Source: Temnothorax longispinosus (lineage: Eukaryota; Arthropoda; Insecta; Hymenoptera; Formicidae). Taken from it: a stretch of 64,000 nucleotides of DNA. Below are positions 24,897 to 34,940 of the stretch, piece by piece. The notes under the pieces are model-generated. The model saw only the letters and a list, made by a program, of their open reading frames with translations, did not search any database and had not been told where the DNA came from. The translations under genes and the position numbers were made by a program. Where the stretch lies: assembly GCF_030848805.1 (NCBI RefSeq), contig NC_092359.1, positions 7,448,623-7,512,622 on the forward strand, in the 5' to 3' direction. Position 1 is the first letter of the stretch; the number at the start of each line of letters is the position of its first letter.

Positions 24897-25349
24897 TTTA
24901 AGAAAAGTAAAAAAAAATAAATCTATTTTGATAATATAACAGCTGCGAGGAAAAAAGAGGAATTAAAAGAATTCATAAAACTTACTTTCTTTCTGTTTCA
25001 CCTCAGATGCTTCATTCTTACTTCTTATTAACATTTTTCCTCTTTCCTTTACTTTTTAGATTTGGCGTTTTTGGTAGTACTGTAATGTGTATCTTATGAC
25101 ATTCCGGAGTAAATTGATCTGGTATCATTCTAGGATTATTATCGTAAAAAGAAGAGATTATATATTGCTTGTGTTTAATATTTTATTGTTCAGGGAGTCC
25201 CTCCTGGAACGGTAGACTTCAAATTCTGCAAAGTATGTATTTCCGTTAAAATGCATGTATAAAAAAATTAAAAAATTGTCAAGTCTTCAGTTATCTCGTG
25301 TTTCTTCCCATCTGTAACAAGAACAATTATACCATCTGACCATCTCGTT
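22435..25349 (-). pseudogene. FANCM pseudogene, unit C (truncated and frameshifted)
   Basis: It keeps the terminal exon (stop at 22435), the large exon and the exon before it, then a fragment of the motif VI exon cut at the unit boundary. The large exon is split into frames at about 22903-23367, 23430-24509 and 24365-24706 by small indels. There is no helicase core. Frame breaks differ from those of unit B, so the copies decayed separately after duplication. Confidence 0.9.
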
Positions 25350-26252
25350 CTACGATCTCATGTTCTACGATTACACATGTATTTAAAAATAAATTGCAAA
25401 AATGGAAATTTTTGAAAATGCTAAATAATATCAAATTAAATAATAATACATATACAATAAATAATAATAAATTTTAAAAATCTCTATTATGACCATAGAA
25501 ATGCAATCGCAATGAAGCTGTGGGCGCAACCAAGTTTATTTTTAATAAATTTCTTTCGGGTAATTGTTGAGAAATATGTAAAGAAATTAAAAACAATTTA
25601 CAAAGATAAAATACATCATTTAATTACATATATTTGCAAAAAAAAATGTGCGTTAACTTGTTGGTATTTAACTGCTTAATTTAAATGTCTATAGAGTTAA
25701 TTGCTTAGTGCTGTTCCTTTTAAGGTTTTTCTTTACAGATAAAATACAAAGTAAGGAACGCGTAACATTGACTTATGTCTGACATTCATATTTTTATACC
25801 GACTTTAGAATACCTAGAATGTTTATATTATTTAACAAAAGGTTGTCTGGCAGCATAATCAAGCGTGACGATGCGAAAGATGGAAAACAACCGCACTCTT
25901 TCAAGTAAACGAAAAATCCCGATAATCAAATGATATCATACTTTGTAAACGACAGCGAGTGCAAAATGTGAGAACAATATAGGGACGTTAAGGATTTCGT
26001 GGTGACGCCGCCGAGTAAAAATGTAAATCGACAAGAAAATGCTTTATCATTTATATTATTGAAACGTTTCGCTCGTATACAGACATCATTGCAGAAGATC
26101 GTTGTCTAATATATATAATTTAGTCGCGATACACAGAAAAAGCCATCTAACTATATATAAAGTGTACATAATGATGAATAAATCAGATGTTAAATGCAAA
26201 AAAGTTAAAAAGATTTGATAAAAAATACATAAATCATATTAAAAAGCATTGT

Positions 26253-26596
26253 TCATTGTCCCACTTCCCTCGTTTGCTTCACATTGTCCAAGGCGTAGTT
26301 GTCCATCGCCCTCATGAATATCTCGGTGAGCTCGTTCAAGTATGGGTACTCGCCCGGCGAGTACGAATGGGCCATTCTTCTTCTTCTTCTTCCTCCACTG
26401 CGCTGAGCAAACTATCAAATCATTAAGCCAAAGCTACATATTTGAATAAATATAAAAGTTTACACACTTCATCATTCATATAAATAATTGCCATTATTTG
26501 TCCATTCGCGGTTGTGCATTTAGAATCAAGAATTACTCCGTATAATTGGCGAAACATAATCACGACGTAAGAAATATAAAAATAAATCAATTAAAT

Positions 26597-26628
<32 letters not shown>

Positions 26629-27490
26629 AAAAGATCAAAGATATAATAGAGCAAAAATATAAACGAGACAACAATGATATAGTGTATCGATTGACTACAA
26701 CCTTATTTTTATTATTACTTTCATTGTTGAGTGGAGTTTGATAAAAAGAAGGATTAATTCGAACAATTTATAATTAAAGAAAATGGTTCGCGCTAACTTA
26801 TTCAAGAAATCTAATACTGAATAAATATTTTAATATCGCTTTGGAAAAAAATGTCAAAACGTAAAGTATTTTAAAATTTACAAATCAACTTCTCATTAAA
26901 GTTCATCCACGACAAAAACAAATGATAGCTTTGGAAGTTTTAAAAACGCTTCGAGAGCTGCTTGAAATGAAGAAATAAATAAATGTATCCTGTCTTACCT
27001 CCAAAGCTGCTAATTCCAAATAAGTGCAGACCGAAGTGTACTGGCAAATCACGCCGACAGTGGACGTGGTGATGAAAACTGCTCCCAAAGCTTGCAACAG
27101 ATAGTTGCTAGTAGTCTGTTTACTGTATATAAATACTTTGTGGAGTAAGTCGTAAGTCCTAAGCTTCAAAAGGTCAAAAAATGACGGGCTCTCCGTCGCA
27201 GCAATTGATGTTTTTGTCGGCGTGGGGGGGGTCGGTGACGGAAAGTCGTAAGTCCTAAGCTTCAAACGGTCAAATAATGACGGGCTCTCTGTCGCAGCAA
27301 GTGATGTTTTTGTCGGGGTGGGGGGGGTCGGTGACGGAAAGCCCTGCATGTCATGAGAATTGTTGTTTTGCGCAAGATTCGTGCTTGCAGTTGTTGCCTG
27401 TCTGGTCTCTCTGTTCGCATGATATACTGGCGAGACGATTTCCGCACATCCAACAGCAATCAGACAACTGATGATCACCGCGCGATACAT
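26253..27490 (-). CDS. Small secreted protein, tandem paralogue 4 (213 aa), internal duplication
   Basis: Exons 27490-26999 (164 codons) and 26402-26253 (49 codons plus stop), phase 0. It has the shared signal peptide (MYRAVIISCLIAVGCAE) and RETRQATTAST block. The linker contains a direct duplication of about 32 residues. Each copy begins FPSPTPPTPTKTS, continues AATESPS and ends KLRTYD. The hydrophobic segment LGAVFITTSTVGVICQY, a basic GGRRRRM and the conserved tail follow. It is the longest paralogue. The duplication is visible in the DNA at about 27170-27340. Function unknown; a Pro/Thr-rich secreted linker could be O-glycosylated (inference). Confidence 0.82.
26598..26631. repeat. (GA)n microsatellite, unit D
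   Basis: GA run at the conserved position. Confidence 0.9.
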
Positions 27491-27794
27491 CTTCTCTCAC
27501 TTTGTAAAGAGTATTGGACCTGCAAAAATTTTGTAGCACTTTGAGATCTGTTCAAAAAGAAAAGATAAATAAATGTTTAAAACTCAATTACCGATCAGTT
27601 ATAGCTAAATATTTAAATTGTAAATAACTGCAGCGCAACGTTGTTCTTTAATTATTTAATCGTTAACTGTTTTAGTTATTGATTCAATTTCTGTGGAGAA
27701 CACTTCGTACTTGCAAGACACTGCCTCTTCAACGATCCCGGGGTAATTTCACTCGGCAAGACGTTGTAATTAAACGCGGCAACTTGCGTTCCGC

Positions 27795-27803
27795 CCTTAT
27801 ATA
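27795..27803 (-). promoter_or_regulatory. TATA box of small secreted gene, unit D
   Basis: TATATAAGG on the minus strand in the conserved promoter block. Confidence 0.7.
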
Positions 27804-28540
27804 GTTTGCGTTTGTACCTGTACAAATGTAACTTTACTGATATTTTGTCTGTCCATTTGCTAATGGTATGACTCTCGTATCTAAAAAAGTAACAATGCAT
27901 TCTGTATCTCAACAATATTTTGCCTAATTGTCTTGTGTTATCGGTATATCTATGCACTGACATTTCTAGATAAACATACGGCACTTGCATCAGGCGCATT
28001 GTTTTACACTGAAACAGCATCGTTATGGGTAAACCAATTAGCGACATTTCAAAAAATTTTACATTACAATATTGCGCAATTACTTAATACGCAACTTTGC
28101 CTCTTACTATTGAAAATAACATATTAATTATGGCAAATTTAAAGCAGACGTTATTGGCAGATCCATAAATTTATTATGAGTCATTGACGCAACGAAAGCT
28201 TAAACGGATGTAAGCTATGAAGATGTACATCGCCATCGGAAAACGTGTGATAATTAACATTAGATTTTTCAATGGATGACGAGGAAAAATATATTTTAGA
28301 CGGGAAATCACGCGTTTCACGTGAAAAGAGATACGGAGATACGCCGTCGTTCATAAATCACTGTGTTATCTGATTAAAGATAGATCTTTACATGATTTTA
28401 TTACAAAAAACGTCGCTGTACAAAAATACATATGAATCTTTAACAAATATTCACATTCTGTACATATGAAAATAAATTTCTGCGCTCCATAACTTATCGT
28501 CAACGCATCACAGTTTGATTTCATTTGCATTCATTCATAG

Positions 28541-30936
28541 TCAGTCCTCCTGCACTTGTACACGCAGCTGTTCAATTTCATCTTCGCTACTCATAGAGCG
28601 ATTTAAAATATTCGTCTTTTTCTTTTTAGAATGTTTCGTTTCCTTGTCGGAATGGGAACGTTTTCGTCTGTTTTGTTCCAATTCTTTTTCCATTTTATCT
28701 AATAGCGAGTCGTTATGGGCGAGTGTGCTTGGCTCAACGTCTCCCGCAACGCAAAATGAATCCTAAAATCAAAATATAAGATATTTCGTTATAATTTATC
28801 GTATATATAAAAATGAAATGCGCGATTGCTCGTATATCGCTCGCCAATTCGAGATTATCTATCTCGATCTTTATCTAAGATTGTAATACATCCGATAATA
28901 TACGTACATAAACATATGAATCTTGCGCTCGTGGCGAAAACTGCGAGTAGATCTCTATATCAGGAAGGGGTGACCGCGGTTCCCTGAAATGAAAAGCGCC
29001 TGGTCTCTTTATCGGGCTCTTAATAGTTTGCAGATAATGCGCGTGCATGTCTTGATCTTGCGGGATTTGTGTATGGCTCACGAAATCCGCGATATCCTCG
29101 TCATCTGTAAAGACTTCATCCGAACTAGCGGTAGTATCTATCTCCGCCTCATCATCTATAAATTCGTTTCTAGCATTGTTTTCACGTTTGAGCCTATGTG
29201 AGTTTTTCCGTGCGATCTTTTCCTTCAACGAAGAAATTTGTTTTGGCGCATCAGAGCAAGATCTTAAAAGATTTGTATCTTCTGTGTTGTTCACATATTT
29301 ATCAGGTGCTTTGAAGAAACTCAAATCTACCCGAGTATCCAAACCTAATTGCTGAGCCTTATTTCGATTCAAAGATAATTTCGGACGTCTATCAGCCTTC
29401 GGCGTTGATATGCCAGACGGTTTCAAAAATTTCAATGTATTATCGGAATAACTGTTTTCAGTTTTCAAGTTTTTCGATATATTATCAAAATAATCGTTTC
29501 TAATTTCTGAGTTTCTCGATGTACTGGGCATGCAGATATCGTTTCCCAAATTTTTCGATGAGTTGCGAAAATAACAGCTTTCAAGCTCATTAAATTTTTT
29601 AGCATTATCCTCTGTAATCATAAAGTCTTCGTCGGAATCATCTAGGAAAACGCGATCTTGTTTAACAGTACGTGCTTTAGCAGCAGAATTGCAATAAATA
29701 TTTGATAACGTGATGTTGTCTGTTCTCGAACTCGTATCGCTTTTCCCAACTTTAATTTCATTTTTAGTATTGACTGAAATCCAGCCACTACTTTCTTCGT
29801 TAGTCGATTCTTCTTTACTTACAGTCCTTGATATTTCCAAATGTTTTTTCCCTCGTGCTATTTCGCCAATAGCTTGAGTTATGGATAACAAACTCTCTTC
29901 TGTTTTGGAATTACGCATTGATCTATTTTTATTTGAGTCATACTTAACAAATTCGCTTATATCATCATCGCTATTAAAATCAATATCTTGTATTTCATCT
30001 ATAAAACTTACAATTTTTTTCATTTGATAAGGTTCAACGAGTTTCATAGATGCTGATAGATTTTGATTAGTTTTAGCAACATTATCTTCGTTATGAAAAG
30101 TATCAACGTTAGTCTCATGCGTGACATTGGTTTCTCTTGGATTAATAGAAACGTTTGAAGAATTTGGAGATTCTATATTTCCCAATGCTGTATCATCCTT
30201 ATCTTCTAAATCGTCTTCGACTGAACTAAATGATTCATTTAATATGTTTTCAAATATGGAAGGTTCCAGGTCTTCTAGTGCATTAGTTGACAATTCGGTG
30301 TTCGTGTCAGTTATAATTTCATTATTTTCTTTCATTTCAGATGTAGAAGCTTTATTCGTGTTAATCGAATTTATCTCCATATCTGTAATTCGATGGTTTA
30401 GATACGAAACTGCTGCTTCATTCGAGTCGGAACTCTCATCAAGTATATCTTCGAATCTTATTTCACCGTTATCAACACTCTTCTCATTTCGTATAGTGCA
30501 CCAAACGTTATCATCATCAACATTAATATAATCATTAGCGTCATAAATATTCTCATCTTCATTGTCTTTACATTGCGTTAAATTATCTTCCGTTAAGAAA
30601 GCTAAACTATTAAGAATTTCTATATTAGGCACTACAAAATTGAACAAATCTTTAATTGGTTTTGGCGCAGGAATGTAAGTCGTATCCATTTCCGGCACAG
30701 CTTCAGAAGACATTTCTTCCTCTGACTTCTTTACTGCGCATAATGTCAGGAAATCGAGCCCCGCATTATCATCAGTTAACAGTTTAACATTATTAGGATT
30801 TATCTTATTTTGCGTTAACTGAGTAAGAATATTGCATGTATTATCCCGGTTCTGTTCGTCGCATTTACCATCGGTAAGAAATTTCATCATTGACGGTTGA
30901 CCAATATTTCCTTTTTTAGGTAAGTCTGTGAAATAA

Positions 30937-30978
<42 letters not shown>

Positions 30979-31903
30979 TTTAAGTAATGTAAAAAAAGAA
31001 TAAATCTATTTTGATAAAATATAACATAGCTGCGAGGAAAAAAGGGAATTAAAAGAATTCATAAAACTTACTTTCTTTCTGTTTCACATCAGATGCTTCA
31101 TTTTTCTTATTAACATTTTTCCTCTTTCCTTTACCTTTTAGATTTGGCGTTTTTGGTAGTACTGTAATATGTATCTTATGACATTCCGGAGTAAATTGAT
31201 CTGGTATCATTCTAGGATTATTATCGTATAAAGAAGAGAATATATTGCTTGTGTTCAATATTTTATTGTTTAGGGAGTCCCTCCTGGAAAGGGTAGACTT
31301 CAAATTCTGCAAAGTATGTATTTCCGTTAAAATGCATGTATAAAAAAATTAAAAAATTGTCAAGTCTTCAGTCTCTTACCTCGTGTTCCTTCCCATCTGT
31401 AACAAGAACAATTATATGACCATCTCGTTTGCGTCCTGTTCTGCCCATTCTTTGAACCAATCTTATCGGGGAATGCTGTGATACGTCAAAACATATTATC
31501 AGATCAACTTCCCCTACATCCAATCCTTCTTCACCTATATCACACATTATCGAAGAATTAATATATTTCAAGAAACACAAATAGAAATCATAAAGATTAA
31601 AATATGGCATGGTATAAGATGAATGTCACTACTTCTCACACACCTATACTTGTTGAAATCAGCACATTCACACGATTGCTCCGAAAATCTTCCAATGCTT
31701 TTATTTGTTGCTTCTGCTTCTGACCAGCTTGACCAACAAACATCTGTGGCCTAATTATCGGTTTTGATTGCAAAAGCAAAATATAGACCTCATTGACTAT
31801 GTCTCTGTACTGAAGATTCATGGAGGAACATATTAATATTTCTGTATATGAATTAAGTACTTTTCTATATTATAATTTCCAAAGGTTAAATAAATAGTAT
31901 ATG

Positions 31904-31949
<46 letters not shown>

Positions 31950-33787
31950 GAGACAGTCTGAAAGGCTAATATACAAACTTCGACAAAAACTATAGCTCTT
32001 GTGTCCTCTCGATCGCTATTGTTGTTATTAAAATGATGTTCAAGCAACTCTTTCAATTTGTGAAATTTATTATGTCCAAATACGATATTCTCTGGCATCT
32101 GAAATAATTATTTCTATATATATTATCTATATAATTTTTTTAGTTTATCATAAAGATAATTTTGCAAACCTCAGATACATCTCCATTGGGAAACAATTCT
32201 GGAAACGGCCCGAGATAAACTTCTATGTCATGTAATAAATCTCGTAATTGATCTTCACTATGCATCCAAAACTTATCAGAATGAGCTAAAAATAGAATTT
32301 TCTTAAAAAAAAAATGTGCTTACATAGATGAATATCTCAACAAATCATAGCGTCTTTTATAAAATTAACTATAATTGTTTATAAATTACAAGTGCACGTA
32401 CTTTCATAAAATTTGCGGAAGGCACGCAATCCATGCCTGATCATAAGTTCATAAGCGTGATACATAGTTAACAACATATTCAATATCTTCATAATTTGCC
32501 CATAATTTCCAGATTTGTCCGTCTTCGTTTTAAATTCTTTCAACAAATAAAATACCTGAACAAATGCAGTAAACATTAAAAACTATGTATCAGTAGATCG
32601 TAAAACATTTATAGATAGAATTTAATTACCCTTCCTTTAGATATGTTTGCAGTATGACCTCGCAATACGTTACATTGTATAAGAAACTTAACGTGGCGAT
32701 CCATGATAGTAATATATCTTTCTTTAAATGCAGCTAATTCGTCACTAAGAGGCACCAAAATAATATCTACTTTCCTCTTATTAACATATGGTATTATATC
32801 AATTGAGTTCTCATCTCTCAATTCCAAATGGGAAATGTGTAAATTCTGTATTACCTATATGCAATACAATATCAAATAAAATATACCTGCTCCTTTTCAA
32901 TCAATTTCTAATGAAATTAAATATCTACATATAGCAATGAGTTTACTTACTTCATGAACATTATCTAATTTATTTCCAGGTGTAGCAGAAAGCGCTAATA
33001 TCCTAAAGTACTGATTCTGCGTGGATAATATCTTGATACACTAAAAGTTATAAATCTTATTGATTTGTGATAATAATAATGCATAATTCTATATATTCTT
33101 TACGTTTTCTTTTTACCTCACAATACGAATGTTTGCCCAGAGCCTTATGAGCTTCGTCTATGACGACACACTTGATCAAATGACTCGGTATGATCGATCT
33201 GTCAAGATCATTATGAAATACTTGAGGAGTGGCAAATATTATCCTCTTCTTGCGCCAGGCTACTTCACGTTTCTTCTGACTTACCGCACCTACAAATTAA
33301 GTGACATATATTTATTAGATTTGATAACACACGTGCTCCAAGGTATAAAATTACTATTAAACATAGACGTTAAAACCTGTCAATTCTATCATATCAACGC
33401 TTGGAATCCCCATTATTTCGTAGCACGCGTCGATCTGCTGAGCGACCAGAGGTTTCGTTGGTGCCAAAAATATAATTTTTCCATACGGATACCACCTCCA
33501 GAAATTGTACATCACAACGGCGGCGATGAAGGTCTTTCCCAAACCTGTCGTAAAATTGAAGACAAAAGTATAATTTTATATTTGACTGATTGTGCGATTA
33601 GCAAGTAATATATTTCTTCCTTACCGGTGGGTAAACAGACCAGGGTATTGCGATATAATGCAGATTGAACTATGTTATACTGGTACTGGCGGACCGGATA
33701 ATTTTCCGGATATATCCAGGTGTTTCCAGCTGAGAGATCGAATCCCTTGGTCTCCGACTGACGCGAAACAGTATTCTGCGACTCCAT
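28541..33787 (-). CDS. FANCM: FANCM / Hef-type DNA translocase helicase, 1334 aa, complete
   Basis: Thirteen coding exons: 33787-33625, 33544-33377, 33289-33117, 33040-32951, 32854-32630, 32555-32402, 32285-32170, 32098-31979, 31809-31644, 31534-31380, 31306-31072, 30925-28908, 28762-28541. They total 4005 nt with all phases consistent. Motifs seen: Walker A PTGLGKT (about 53-59), DEAH (about 155-158), SATPG (about 186-190), VFVEYRD, and motif VI QRMGRTGRK (about 486-494). The second half is one large acidic, Ser/Asn-rich, low-complexity exon followed by the conserved DSFCV segment and a Lys-rich tail. FANCM remodels stalled forks and branched DNA in the nucleus, in the Fanconi anaemia and Fml1/Mph1 pathway (family knowledge). 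The protein ends without an XPF/ERCC4 nuclease-like domain, unlike vertebrate FANCM. Three decayed copies lie to the left. It is divergent from FARSA. Confidence 0.94.
31904..31946. repeat. (TA)n microsatellite in FANCM intron
   Basis: TA run between exons 8 and 9 of FANCM. The same repeat marks the deletion breakpoint in the unit A pseudogene. Confidence 0.95.
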
Positions 33788-34276
33788 CCTCGCGGGATCT
33801 CGTTCGATCTACGCACTCCGAACCCGGCAGATCGGCAGAGATCACTTTTCAACATAATCGACATTAATTTAAAGGAATAAACGTCTATCCGAGGGAAACG
33901 GAGCACGACATGACAACGATCATATGAGTACTCCGTAGACTCGTGATTCACGTGGGCACCTTTACGACGTGCTCGTTACGACGCACGTGGAAGTTCTTCT
34001 TGAAATTAGAGTACTGCATAATCTTAAAACATATCTTTCACAACCTCGACACACGCATCCCCCGTGAGGGGAAAAAAACAATGTAAACAATGTAAACTTG
34101 TATCAATTGTCACGTGTGTGCCGATGTTTTGTTCGAATATAAACTGCGCGTCGGCGTTGAACCCGTGGTTGGAGCAGACGACGATCATGAAGTATGAAAG
34201 TCTATAGGGCGGTTCATCCAGATAGGAGAGAAGGATCCTTGTCTCTGTCCAGATATCATCCAGCCAGTTCAAGATG
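33788..34276. promoter_or_regulatory. FANCM 5' flank
   Basis: Upstream region of FANCM, duplicated in unit A at about 13395-13769. No open frame with coding signs was seen. I infer that it carries the FANCM promoter; no TATA box was found. Confidence 0.45.
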
Positions 34277-34402
34277 GCCGCGTTTAGCAGACACAACTGT
34301 TGAGTGTCGTCTTATCAACACTCTGCGTTGATTGGCTGGTTCTAAAAGTAAGAGCCAATCACGTTTGACTGCTACTGAGCGGTTTGGTCTGCTGAACGCG
34401 AC
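34277..34402. mobile_element. Palindromic MITE-like element 1 in the FANCM-FARSA spacer
   Basis: Ends CGCGTTTAGCAGACACAAC and GTTTGGTCTGCTGAACGCG form imperfect inverted repeats. The interior carries a GATTGG and CCAATC pair facing each other. It is about 126 bp and non-coding. Confidence 0.6.
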
Positions 34403-34412
34403 CGATCCGATT

Positions 34413-34561
34413 TAAGCTGGATTTAGACAGGACGCGTCAAGCAGCGAGCAGCAACCCAATCAGCGAGGTGATATCAGCAGTGGCGTAGAAAATATCGCTT
34501 CGCTGATTGGTTGCTACTCGCTGCTTGACGCTTGACGCGTCCTGTCTGAAAATCCAGCTTA
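34413..34561. mobile_element. Palindromic MITE-like element 2 in the FANCM-FARSA spacer
   Basis: TTAAGCTGGATTTAGACAGG at the left is mirrored by CCTGTCTGAAAATCCAGCTTAA at the right (imperfect). Arms extend through GACGCGTCAAGCAGCGAGCAG. TTAA sits at both outer ends, as target duplication or part of the repeat. Internal CCAATCAGCGA and its complement are present. Confidence 0.82.
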
Positions 34562-34682
34562 ATGCGGGGTCTACAATCGTGGGTCGTGAGTCGTAGGAAA
34601 TGGACCAATCACAATCGTATTTGAGGAGAATGATCGACTGTGATTGGTCTAATTCTTGCGACTCGCATTGTAGGCCCCGCAT
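34562..34682. mobile_element. Palindromic MITE-like element 3 in the FANCM-FARSA spacer
   Basis: ATGCGGGGTCTACAATCG at the left and GCATTGTAGGCCCCGCAT at the right form an inverted repeat. Internal GACCAATCACA pairs with TGTGATTGGTC. It abuts element 2 directly. The GTCTACAA and TCGTGAGTCGTA segments resemble the element at 41139. Confidence 0.8.
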
Positions 34683-34940
34683 CACTTTTCAACTAGCAGT
34701 TGCCATCGTTTGCGTTGTAGAACCATGGCTACACCTGTCTTCAGTCTTCATCATGACATTCATGACTGCATTTTGTCGACTGTTACGCCACTGCACATCA
34801 TATAAGTATAGGTGTAAGCAAATTGTCATCTTTTGCAAATGATGTAGGGCTTGTGTAGGCCTTTCGTACCACGTGGTTTCGTGCCGGTTTCAATAAATTA
34901 GTGCTCGGTTGCGTGGACACGCTGCCAACAACGGTGCAAG

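Larger units (their letters stand above)
19315..25349. repeat. Tandem array unit C
   Basis: Third unit. Its left junction fuses truncated FANCM of unit B to CTCATGTTCTACGATTACAC, the same breakpoint seen between units C and D. It contains a small secreted gene and a truncated FANCM copy. A few bases (CTACGAT) at the junction match the adjacent TTCTACGAT, resembling templated filler. Confidence 0.85.
25350..34150. repeat. Tandem array unit D (carries the intact FANCM)
   Basis: Rightmost unit, starting with the same CTCATGTTCTACGATTACAC block. It contains the fourth small secreted gene and the only complete FANCM gene. Homology to the unit A remnant continues into the FANCM 5' flank up to about 34150 (TTTTGTTCGAATATAAACTG). 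Confidence 0.85.

Noticed and set aside
9048..26426. Plus-strand frames of 78-80 aa (MLNA.K.KKFDKKYINHIKK...) repeated in each unit
   Set aside because: They are antisense shadows of exon 2 of the secreted gene, which has matching splice sites on the minus strand.
21575..28047. A 121-123 aa minus-strand frame kept in units C and D (81 aa in unit B), starting MSLIGLPITMLFQ
   Set aside because: It runs straight through the TATA promoter and untranslated exon of the secreted gene and is broken in unit A. Its persistence is explained by recent duplication.
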